Positions 1 through 5,716 of a stretch of 6,049 nt of DNA are shown one piece after another. The notes beneath the pieces are model-generated. The model was given only the letters and a program-made list of their open reading frames with translations, did not search any database and was not told the DNA's origin. A program made the position numbers and the translations under genes. Position 1 is the stretch's first letter, and the number at the start of each line of letters is the position of its first letter. The stretch is taken from assembly GCA_002438635.1 (NCBI GenBank), contig DJPX01000003.1, positions 1 through 6,049 of the forward strand. Reading direction: 5' to 3'. The stretch is from Bacteroidales bacterium UBA6401 (GTDB lineage: Bacteria > Bacteroidota > Bacteroidia > Bacteroidales > UBA932).

Positions 1-25
1 AAATCTATGTTATTATCTACAGATA
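1..25 (-). other. Frame-disruption site at the end of the SusC frame
   Basis: Reading the minus strand, codons ACT CCT ATC TGT AGA TAA TAA end the receptor frame at 13-15, with a second stop directly after it. Removing the single T after ATC gives ATC GTA GAT AAT AAC ATA GAT, which stays open to base 1; the third frame meets TAG at once. The protein is still clearly SusC-like just before this point (WNPTFPMY). A one-base insertion, a sequencing error or a junction with inserted DNA would all fit. Only about 20 bases of the alternative frame are visible, so the evidence is thin. Confidence 0.45.
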
Positions 26-1218
26 GGAGTTTCCGCGTTTGTCATATAGTAAGTTTTGCCATCTTCTTGATACATCGGGAAAGTCGGGTTCCATTTGGAT
101 GCATTATCATACAACTCGTTAGACACATAGCCCTGTGTTACGATCTTATCATTGAGATTTAACTCCGCTTTGAGTTTTCCATCCCACATACTATGATCCA
201 CACGAAATTTTAGGGCAAGAGAATTGTCATACGAGTTATTATATATACCCTGTTTATCTCCATACGTTATCGATGAAACATAATGTGTGTCCTTATTTCC
301 GCCTTTAAGAGAAAGGTAGTGATTTGTATTAACTGGGTTACGGGTAATTGCACCCACCCAATCTGAATTGGCACCATAGTCTTGAGGAACAATTCCTGCA
401 CGCTCTAGGGTAGAAGCTATATCTGGGTTTGACATTTCTTTGCGCCACTGCGAAGCAGAAAGCGTCTGATCATCCTTAAGCATGCTATCGAATTTCACAT
501 ACCCCTCATAATCAATTTGCGCCTGACCATCACCACCTCTTTTAGTGGTAATGATAATGACACCATTTGTACCTCGCGTACCATAGATAGCAGCGGCAGA
601 ACCATCTTTAAGAACATCTATTGACTCGATATCCTCTGGAGCGACAGAATTAATCGATCCTCCTGCAATTCCATCTATAACGACAAGTGGCGCTGATGAT
701 GCGGCCAATGTAGAAATACCTCTAAGAGAGATACTTGGAGAAGATGAAGGATCGCCTGAGGTGTTGGACATTCCAAGTCCTGCTACTTTTCCCTGGAGAA
801 GTTGATATGGTGAATTTACTCCACCTTTAGTGAAATTATCTTGTTTTACTCGTACAATAGAAGTGGTAATTTCCTCCTTTTTTATTGTACCATAGCCTAT
901 TACAATTGTTTCTTCCAGGCCAATCGTATCTTCTTCCAAAGTTACATTTATTACCCTTTGTGAACCAACTTTCACAGATTTTGTGATCATTCCAAAGAAT
1001 GAATACTCAAGCACGACGGATTCATTCTTTACAGATAATTCGTATTTGCCATCCACGTCGGCTATCGTGCCCGTTAATGTTCCGGACACAGTAATACCTG
1101 CGCCTGATAGTGGCTCTCCGAATTGATCTTTTACTATACCGCTGATCTTAATTTGTGCATTTGCCATAATACCCAAACAGATCGTTAGGCAGAAAAGTGC
1201 TATTTTTTTGAAATTCAT
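13..1218 (-). CDS. SusC-like TonB-dependent outer-membrane receptor, N-terminal part, prematurely stopped
   Basis: This encodes the N-terminal 401 residues of a SusC/RagA-type receptor that imports oligosaccharides across the outer membrane with TonB energy. A signal peptide (residues 1-21, ending ANA before Gln22) leads into a carboxypeptidase-D-like regulatory domain (about 23-105). A TonB-box-like segment, LEETIVIGYG (101-110), and the plug domain (about 115-228) follow, with the family hallmarks SLRGIST, PLVVIDG and LKDGSAAAIYGTRGTNGV. The first barrel strands come after. Family members are usually about 1000 residues, so over half is missing. The frame ends ETPICR followed by TAA TAA; dropping one base gives PIVDNNID, open to the window edge, which suggests a frameshift. 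The ATG at 1218 is preferred because it starts the signal peptide one base after the GH172 stop; an in-frame ATG at 1233 lies inside that gene. A SusD partner would be expected to the left, outside the window. Confidence 0.88.
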   Translation of the reverse strand: MNFKKIALFCLTICLGIMANAQIKISGIVKDQFGEPLSGAGITVSGTLTGTIADVDGKYELSVKNESVVLEYSFFGMITKSVKVGSQRVINVTLEEDTIGLEETIVIGYGTIKKEEITTSIVRVKQDNFTKGGVNSPYQLLQGKVAGLGMSNTSGDPSSSPSISLRGISTLAASSAPLVVIDGIAGGSINSVAPEDIESIDVLKDGSAAAIYGTRGTNGVIIITTKRGGDGQAQIDYEGYVKFDSMLKDDQTLSASQWRKEMSNPDIASTLERAGIVPQDYGANSDWVGAITRNPVNTNHYLSLKGGNKDTHYVSSITYGDKQGIYNNSYDNSLALKFRVDHSMWDGKLKAELNLNDKIVTQGYVSNELYDNASKWNPTFPMYQEDGKTYYMTNAETPICR

Positions 1219-1219
1219 A

Positions 1220-2773
1220 TTATAATGTCGCATTTGTTAACGAATTTAAGTCTCCATACCAAAACGAAGTCGCATTGTAGTCGACGGTACCATGATGCCA
1301 TGAAAGCATCTCTATATCAAAAGTGAGACTTTTGGCAAATGGAATATTGTCAAGGTTCCTTGTTCTCAAGAATGCATTCAATCCATGGGATGACTCTTCA
1401 TCGGCACGAGGAGCCCCACCATAAGGGGTTAAGAAAGGAATTACTGGAGCCCATGAGCAATTATAATAGTCCTCAGTTCCGGTACCCATGAATGAAGGGA
1501 ATTTCTCCCCATCAACATAGATTTTCTCATCACCCTCTCCATACCAGTCAATTGCATGGTTATTTAAAGACAATAGATCGCCTACATATACACCCCTTCC
1601 TGTAATAGTCACAAAGTTCCAATCCAAATTATCGTCCGAATCATAATCAGGACTTACAGGAATGGCATCCTCAGATCTAAATGAAGTATGAAAATACAAA
1701 GTACGCTCTGACCATTTGCAGTCGTTAGTTTCTGCCAATATACTGGCTTCAACGTCCTTTGCAGAAATATTTACAAGAGATATTTCTGCAGTCTTCCTGA
1801 AAGGCATAGGGAAACGTACTATAATTGAATCAGCATCTTTTTTTAGCCACCATCCATCCACTTTTGGTGCACCGATCCCAGCTCCGGCAAAATGCGCAAG
1901 CGGAGCAGATACAGTGCGGACCCCGTCAAAATTGGCCGTAATCATAAAAGCCTCTGGATCTGAAGTTTTAATGATAAGTTTAGACATCTTTTGATTATCA
2001 CCGCTTATATTAAGCGTCAGGGATTTTGCCGGTTTGATAGTTCCTTCTACAATTGATGGAATGCCCGATTCTTCCGAAGGATTAAGCAATTCGTTACTTA
2101 CCGCAACCATTTTATCTGATAAGGACTTTGCTTCTTTAATAGTAAAAGTCTTTACAGATGTTCCCTGTGGGTAAAGGCGATATCCTATATGATAGTATCG
2201 CGGTATCTTTTTAGTGATATCAGGCTCTTCAAAGGTGATTTTGCAAGAATTGGCAAATGGGATCGGAAGAAAGAAAGAATTACCCCCGACACCACTCTTT
2301 TCTTTCTGATAATGCGTATGGGTAAGAGAAAGTCCCTCTGGAACATCAAGAGGGAATCGCTTCATATCGTATGCCGGGATAATTATCTGAGGGTTCTTCG
2401 CCCCGTCAAGATAAATCCTCATAGTTCCATACTTTTCTTTAGTGGTCATCCAAATCCTTGTAACTACACCGGCACCATTAAGGTCACACATTACTTTCTC
2501 ATAGCGTCCTGCTATAGTATCTAATCTTTCATAACCTGCGCCATCGTCATTGGCCCACCAACCAGGTTCATCTTTTGAAACAGTTCTTCGATCATAACTG
2601 CTTACTTGACCAGCTTTATACTCAATAGCCGGGTATGAAGTCAGCTTCTCCCTGTCGACCATTTCGTCGAGAAGGGATGATAGAGTAACATCATACGCTG
2701 TATCATTATTATCTGTGTTGCATGCGCATGCCAATATAGAAGCGCAAGTGCATAATACGATTATTTTATTCAT
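1220..2773 (-). CDS. GH172 (DUF2961) family glycoside hydrolase, lipoprotein
   Basis: This 517-residue protein belongs to glycoside hydrolase family 172, formerly DUF2961. Characterised members act on alpha-D-fructofuranosides (difructose dianhydride I synthase/hydrolase) or alpha-D-arabinofuranosides. A lipoprotein signal is present: MNKII, a short Cys-rich hydrophobic stretch and ILAC/CAC at Cys16 or Cys18, followed by acidic and Asn residues, which suggests surface or periplasmic anchoring. Visible family motifs are SSYDRR (58-63), GWWANDD (71-77), GAGVVTRIW (100-108), RIYLDG (119-124), FPMPF (321-325), GEGDE (412-416) and GTGTEDY (430-436). Glu413 and Glu434 are 21 residues apart, matching the spacing I recall for the two catalytic glutamates of the bifidobacterial enzyme (E270 and E291), so it should be active. 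The ATG at 2773 is chosen because it begins the signal peptide; the in-frame ATG at 2833 would add 20 unlikely residues. It overlaps the kinase stop by 8 bases and ends one base before susC. Confidence 0.9.
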   Translation of the reverse strand: MNKIIVLCTCASILACACNTDNNDTAYDVTLSSLLDEMVDREKLTSYPAIEYKAGQVSSYDRRTVSKDEPGWWANDDGAGYERLDTIAGRYEKVMCDLNGAGVVTRIWMTTKEKYGTMRIYLDGAKNPQIIIPAYDMKRFPLDVPEGLSLTHTHYQKEKSGVGGNSFFLPIPFANSCKITFEEPDITKKIPRYYHIGYRLYPQGTSVKTFTIKEAKSLSDKMVAVSNELLNPSEESGIPSIVEGTIKPAKSLTLNISGDNQKMSKLIIKTSDPEAFMITANFDGVRTVSAPLAHFAGAGIGAPKVDGWWLKKDADSIIVRFPMPFRKTAEISLVNISAKDVEASILAETNDCKWSERTLYFHTSFRSEDAIPVSPDYDSDDNLDWNFVTITGRGVYVGDLLSLNNHAIDWYGEGDEKIYVDGEKFPSFMGTGTEDYYNCSWAPVIPFLTPYGGAPRADEESSHGLNAFLRTRNLDNIPFAKSLTFDIEMLSWHHGTVDYNATSFWYGDLNSLTNATL

Positions 2774-3635
2774 GATTTTTCCTTTTGGGTGTCCATGCTC
2801 CTGCCTGAGTGCAAACATAAGCTGCAGTATCAACAGCTAATTCATGCGCCTCACGAATTGTTTTGCCATTAAGAAGTGAGCCGATAAATGCGCCAGAAAA
2901 AGCATCACCAGCACCAACCGCATCTACGACTTCTACCTTGGGTGTTTTTATGGTCGAAACACCTTCTTCACTATAAACTGAACTAAACTTATCTCCACCT
3001 GTCAAGATGACAATACGCAGACCAAATTCGCTCATAAAGAATTCACACACTTCATCATAAGATTTCCCTTCTAGAGCGAACATTGGCTTCACAACCTCAA
3101 TCTCCTCATCATTTATTTTAAGGATATTGGACATGCGAAGAGACTGTTCTATAACTTGCTTATTGTAAAAATGCTGACGAAGATTTATATCATAAACAAT
3201 TAAGGCATCCTTAGGGGCAAGTGAGATCAATTCAGCGGTTGACCTTCTAGATTCCTCTGAACGTTGAGCGAGTGTGCCGAACGAAATGGCAGATGCCTTT
3301 TGAGCAAGTTCCACCGCATCATAGGAAAGCGGAATATGATCCCACGCCACACCTTCACATATTTCATAATCTGGCTGTCCGTTCACTAATGTTACATTAA
3401 CTGTCCCAGTAGGATAATTTACAGTTGGGGCTAATATATTAATACCATGAGCCTTAGTCACTTCAAGAAGTTCTTTTCCGAGTTCATCATCCCCGACTGC
3501 ACTTATTCCCCAGCCTTCAGCTCCATTCTGAGATGCATGGAAAGCAAAATTCACAGGTGCGCCCCCTGCTTTTTTCCCTGTCGGAAGAACATCCCACAGA
3601 TATTCTCCTATACCTATTACTATTGGTTTTGACAT
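2766..3635 (-). CDS. PfkB/ribokinase-family carbohydrate kinase, probable fructokinase
   Basis: This 289-residue cytoplasmic kinase has the usual PfkB length. It shows the N-terminal signature GGAPVN (24-29) in the substrate-binding region and the C-terminal signature DAVGAGDAF (238-246), with catalytic base Asp244 and the GAGD anion hole. The opening GEYLWDVLP resembles bacterial fructokinases, which phosphorylate D-fructose to fructose 6-phosphate with ATP; other PfkB substrates cannot be excluded. The chosen start is the ATG at 3635, one base after the permease stop. An in-frame ATG at 3644 would add MNN and overlap the permease by 8 bases (ATGAATAA), the same arrangement this gene's own 3' end makes with the GH172 start. 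Its place between a sugar permease and a GH172 enzyme supports a role in using fructose released from an oligosaccharide. No key residue is missing. Confidence 0.9.
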   Translation of the reverse strand: MSKPIVIGIGEYLWDVLPTGKKAGGAPVNFAFHASQNGAEGWGISAVGDDELGKELLEVTKAHGINILAPTVNYPTGTVNVTLVNGQPDYEICEGVAWDHIPLSYDAVELAQKASAISFGTLAQRSEESRRSTAELISLAPKDALIVYDINLRQHFYNKQVIEQSLRMSNILKINDEEIEVVKPMFALEGKSYDEVCEFFMSEFGLRIVILTGGDKFSSVYSEEGVSTIKTPKVEVVDAVGAGDAFSGAFIGSLLNGKTIREAHELAVDTAAYVCTQAGAWTPKRKNHE

Positions 3636-3636
3636 A

Positions 3637-4881
3637 TTATTCATCGAGTTTAAGTTCATGTTGAATTTCCTCCAGTGTCTTTCCCTTCGTTTCTGGAATA
3701 AAGAAAGCAATAAAAAGACATGCTACAAGCATCAAAAACGCGAAAATACCAAATGCAATGCCGGTCCCTATAGATGCTTCCATAATTGGATAAAGTTGAA
3801 CAACTATAAAGGCACAAGCCCAACTGATACCTGTCGAAAGAGCCATTGCTGTACCCCTAATTTTAGAAGGGTACATCTCTGCAGTTACCACAAACATAAG
3901 CGGAGAAAACGAAAGTGCAAAAAAAGCAATAAATGCGATAATAGCCACAAGCACCCCTACAGGATTAGGAGTAGAAATCGAATATGCATAAGCAAGATAT
4001 GCAAGACTGAGGAAAGCACCTGCGCCACCACCTATAAGGAGTGTTTTACGTGGGAACTTGTCACACATCCAAAGTGCAATGAGGGTAAAGATCAAATTCG
4101 CTACTCCGATATATACAGTTTGCAAAAGTGGATCTTGCCCGAGGCCAAGTGAATCAAGAATGCTTGGAGCATAATTCACTACCACATTGATACCTGTAAT
4201 CTGCTGAAAAAAAGCGAGCATACATCCCAAAAACACAACCCTTCCCATTCTGCCTTTGAAAAGATCGCCGAATTTAATTTCAGAGTCTTTCTTTTCAGCC
4301 AATTGAGCTTTAACTTCTCTCCAACATGGACTTTCCGGAACTGTTAACAAAAGTACAATTGATACCATCGACATAAAAAGAGGAATACATAGCATCAAGT
4401 GCCAATCCGCACGAATAATATAATTGGCAATATAAGCTAGAAGAATTCCGATTACCACTCCAGTCTGATAAAATGAGACAAGCGTCCCACGAAGGTGAGC
4501 TGGAGAGATTTCTGAAATATAGGTAGGAATTACGGCTGAAAGTATGCCAATCCCTAACCCTGCAATAAACCTGTAAGCAACTAGCAAAGCCCATATTGGC
4601 GTAAATACTCCACATCCCAAAGCGGCAAGGCCAAGCAGTATTGCTGAAACATACAGCATAGGCTTACGCCCGAATTTGTCGGCAAGTCTTCCTCCGGCTA
4701 ATGCCCCTAAAAGGCATCCTATAAGAAGAGAGCCGGTAACAAATCCTTTGGCTACTGCAGACAAACCAAACTCCTTAACGATAAGATCGATGGCACCAGA
4801 AATACCACCCAAATTCAAACCCACTACTACAGCTCCTGATGCCGCAGCAATAGCATAAAAGATGACTTTTGATTGTTTCAT
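3637..4881 (-). CDS. MFS sugar-porter family permease (probable fructose or hexose importer)
   Basis: This 414-residue inner-membrane protein has a sugar-porter pattern with about 12 hydrophobic segments. Signature motifs are GGRLADKFGRK (63-73, after TM2), YISEISPAHLRG (121-132), PESPCW (182-187), QQITGIN (226-232, substrate site), EMYPSKIRGT (335-344) and PETKGK (396-401). It should move a monosaccharide, probably fructose given the adjoining kinase, from periplasm to cytoplasm by proton symport; the exact sugar is inferred. It is shorter than the usual 450-490 residues, through short termini and loops, but all core motifs are present. One oddity is Cys186, where the consensus PESPRW has Arg. 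It is the first gene of the operon. The start at 4881 follows an A-rich stretch, AAAAGAAACAATAA, without a clear Shine-Dalgarno site, as is common in Bacteroidota. The C-terminus ends one base before the kinase ATG. Confidence 0.92.
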   Translation of the reverse strand: MKQSKVIFYAIAAASGAVVVGLNLGGISGAIDLIVKEFGLSAVAKGFVTGSLLIGCLLGALAGGRLADKFGRKPMLYVSAILLGLAALGCGVFTPIWALLVAYRFIAGLGIGILSAVIPTYISEISPAHLRGTLVSFYQTGVVIGILLAYIANYIIRADWHLMLCIPLFMSMVSIVLLLTVPESPCWREVKAQLAEKKDSEIKFGDLFKGRMGRVVFLGCMLAFFQQITGINVVVNYAPSILDSLGLGQDPLLQTVYIGVANLIFTLIALWMCDKFPRKTLLIGGGAGAFLSLAYLAYAYSISTPNPVGVLVAIIAFIAFFALSFSPLMFVVTAEMYPSKIRGTAMALSTGISWACAFIVVQLYPIMEASIGTGIAFGIFAFLMLVACLFIAFFIPETKGKTLEEIQHELKLDE

Positions 4882-4915
4882 TTATTGTTTCTTTTAGTTT
4901 CAGCAATTTTTCTTG

Positions 4916-4985
4916 ACGCTTAATAATCATGAAAAACCAATTTGATAATCTTTGATTATCTCATTTTATAATGATTACCAAGCGT
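4916..4985 (-). promoter_or_regulatory. Structured 5' leader or operator: nested quasi-palindrome before the permease gene
   Basis: ACGCTTAATAATCAT (4916-4930) and ATGATTACCAAGCGT (4971-4985) are inverted copies matching at 13 of 15 positions. As minus-strand RNA, both exceptions become G-U pairs, so all 15 positions pair; on the plus strand they would be C/A mismatches. Centred between the arms is a perfect 7-bp inverted repeat, GATAATC-TTT-GATTATC (4944-4960), and AAAA/UUUUU runs could extend the stem inward. It lies 35-104 bases before the permease start and just after a candidate -7 box. It could be an RNA control element or a DNA operator. A competing hairpin, TTACCA/TGGTAA (4975-4980 with 4988-4993), shares the upstream arm. 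I do not recognise it as a known riboswitch. Confidence 0.55.
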
Positions 4986-5003
4986 TGTGGTAAAAATACT
5001 CCG

Positions 5004-5011
5004 CAAAACTA
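5004..5011 (-). promoter_or_regulatory. Candidate -7 promoter box for the sugar operon
   Basis: On the minus strand this reads TAGTTTTG, an exact match to the Bacteroides -7 consensus TAnnTTTG. Transcription would start near 4997 and give a leader of about 115 bases containing the 4916-4985 structure. No TTTG is seen at the expected -33 distance, so the promoter is either weak, activator-dependent or not real. Confidence 0.35.
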
Positions 5012-5128
5012 ATCTTATCCGTGCATTCGCACTTTCACTATTTTAACTTTTACTTTCAAATTTTTGACAAAATGCTATGGCATCACCATAATGATGCTTC
5101 GAAAGAGAAACATTAAAATACTAAAACA

Positions 5129-5154
5129 GCGGACTTCCCGCAAAAGAAATCCGC
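5129..5154 (-). terminator. Rho-independent terminator-like hairpin, minus strand
   Basis: Minus-strand RNA forms a 9-bp stem, GCGGAUUUC with GAAGUCCGC, around an 8-base loop and including one U-G pair. An interrupted U-rich tail, UGUUUUAGUAUUUUAA, follows. On the plus strand the U-G position becomes a C/A mismatch and no U-run follows, so the minus strand is the likely functional one. It would stop transcription arriving from the RhuM side, or end a short RNA begun near 5232, before the sugar operon promoter. It could also act as an attenuator if the operon starts further upstream. Confidence 0.5.
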
Positions 5155-5209
5155 CCTATAAATTTCGTGTTAGGAAGAAAAGTATATGTGAATATAATGT
5201 ACATTCTGT

Positions 5210-5270
5210 TTTTACAAACAAAAAAAATTTTACAAAAGCAAATTTATTAGAAGAAATCACTTTTGTAAAA
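5210..5270. repeat. Cluster of TTTTACAAA motifs, including a perfect 11-bp inverted repeat
   Basis: TTTTACAAA occurs at 5210-5218, TTTTACAAAAG at 5228-5238 and its exact reverse complement CTTTTGTAAAA at 5260-5270. The latter two are separated by 21 bases, with centres 32 bases apart, about three helical turns. Each unit is itself nearly palindromic (TTTTnnAAAA). This layout suits cooperative binding of a dimeric regulator, but the DNA is AT-rich and no cognate regulator is visible. Confidence 0.4.
5239..5246 (-). promoter_or_regulatory. Second candidate -7 box, minus strand
   Basis: The minus strand reads TAAATTTG, matching TAnnTTTG. It lies in the spacer between the two inverted TTTTACAAAAG copies, so a protein bound to those copies would cover it. 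No TTTG is visible at the -33 position. Transcription from here would run about 100 bases to the hairpin at 5129-5154. Such boxes arise easily in AT-rich DNA, so this is weak. Confidence 0.2.
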
Positions 5271-5363
5271 GCGAGTACTAATATCACAAGTCGTGGCTAA
5301 GCCACTACACAAGGGTCCGACCAAAACTTTCAAAATAAACCGCAATCAACATAAATTTTGAGC

Positions 5364-5371
5364 TAAATTTG
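5364..5371 (+). promoter_or_regulatory. Candidate -7 box for the small plus-strand ORF
   Basis: TAAATTTG on the plus strand fits the TAnnTTTG consensus. A transcript would begin near 5378, about 54 bases ahead of the ATG at 5432 and 29 bases ahead of the ATG at 5407. No clear TTTG is found at -33. Confidence 0.22.
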
Positions 5372-5406
5372 ATATACTTACGCCTATGTAAAGCTGGTAA
5401 AACTTT

Positions 5407-5589
5407 ATGCAGAAACTATATTTCACTAAATATGAAAACGAAAGAACTTGTACCTCAATTCCGCAAACGCCCGAAAAAATCAGATCCCATAGCACACTTT
5501 TTATATTTATAGCAATTGTCTTGATGATTCTTTTCGGTGTACTAACCTTCATTCATCCAGACATAAACCTTTTCAGCCCAGAAGCTTAA
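5407..5589 (+). CDS. Possible small single-pass membrane protein, apparently frame-disrupted
   Basis: The continuous frame encodes 60 residues ending in a strong hydrophobic segment, FIFIAIVLMILFGVLTF, and a short tail, HPDINLFSPEA. Its first half, with TKYENERTCTSIPQ, looks unnatural. The frame beginning at the ATG at 5432 gives a more typical lead-in, MKTKELVPQF followed by RKRPKKSDPIA, but stops after HFLYL at 5510. A one-base backward shift in the T-run at 5498-5502 (CTTTTTA) would join the two into a 52-residue protein with a basic cytoplasmic N-terminus and one membrane helix. It could be a decayed gene, a sequencing indel, programmed slippage or chance. I do not recognise a family. It runs opposite to its neighbours and lies between the RhuM gene and the sugar operon control region. 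Confidence 0.3.
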   Translation: MQKLYFTKYENERTCTSIPQTPEKIRSHSTLFIFIAIVLMILFGVLTFIHPDINLFSPEA

Positions 5590-5716
5590 ATTTTTCTGCT
5601 TTAGATAATCCAAACTATACGCCTCCACTCGTGCAGATAATCTCCACTATTCTTGTGCTACCAATCAAACACGTACACCTTGACATCCAAAAGTAACAAA
5701 AGCCGATTCAAAATTA

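Larger units (their letters stand above)
4882..5406. other. Long non-coding leader and intergenic region
   Basis: I find no credible protein gene in these 525 bases. The region is AT-rich and crowded with dyad symmetries: the leader quasi-palindrome at 4916-4985, overlapping small hairpins at 5076-5097, a terminator-like hairpin at 5129-5154, TTTTACAAA motifs at 5210-5270, and a GTGGC/GCCAC hairpin at 5293-5305 flanked by direct CACAAG repeats (5285-5290 and 5308-5313). It probably holds the operon promoter, its control sites and possibly a small RNA. An open plus-strand frame at 5064-5300 gives a Lys/Arg/Asn-rich product with no recognisable family features, so I do not call it. Confidence 0.6.

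Noticed and set aside
1716..2524. Plus-strand open frames at 1716-1994 and 2189-2524
   Set aside because: Both are antisense to the GH172 coding sequence and their products show no recognisable domain.
3658..4152. Plus-strand open frame of 164 codons
   Set aside because: It lies wholly inside the permease gene on the other strand, and its product is a Lys/Cys/His-rich sequence without family features. The permease reading has clear sugar-porter motifs.
4310..4858. Alternative-frame ORFs at 4310-4615 (minus) and 4676-4858 (plus)
   Set aside because: Both fall inside the permease gene, whose own frame carries conserved motifs throughout.
5064..5300. Plus-strand open frame of 78 codons in the intergenic region
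   Set aside because: The product is a low-complexity Lys/Arg/Asn sequence. The frame spans a minus-strand hairpin and the TTTTACAAA cluster, and no start signal is visible.
5285..5313. GTGGCTAAGCCAC palindrome flanked by direct CACAAG repeats, considered as an att site or insertion scar
   Set aside because: The stem is only 5-6 bp and the repeats 6 bp; no integrase, tRNA or transposase sequence is visible beside it. I keep it only as a mention.
5346..5552. Minus-strand open frame of 68 codons
   Set aside because: It is antisense to the better small plus-strand candidate, and its product has no convincing domain or start.
5604..5642. Two GATAATC copies (5604-5610 and 5636-5642), the same heptamer as the leader palindrome arms
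   Set aside because: The heptamer also occurs inside the GH172 coding sequence near 1993 and is easy to obtain in AT-rich DNA, so a shared regulatory role is unsupported.
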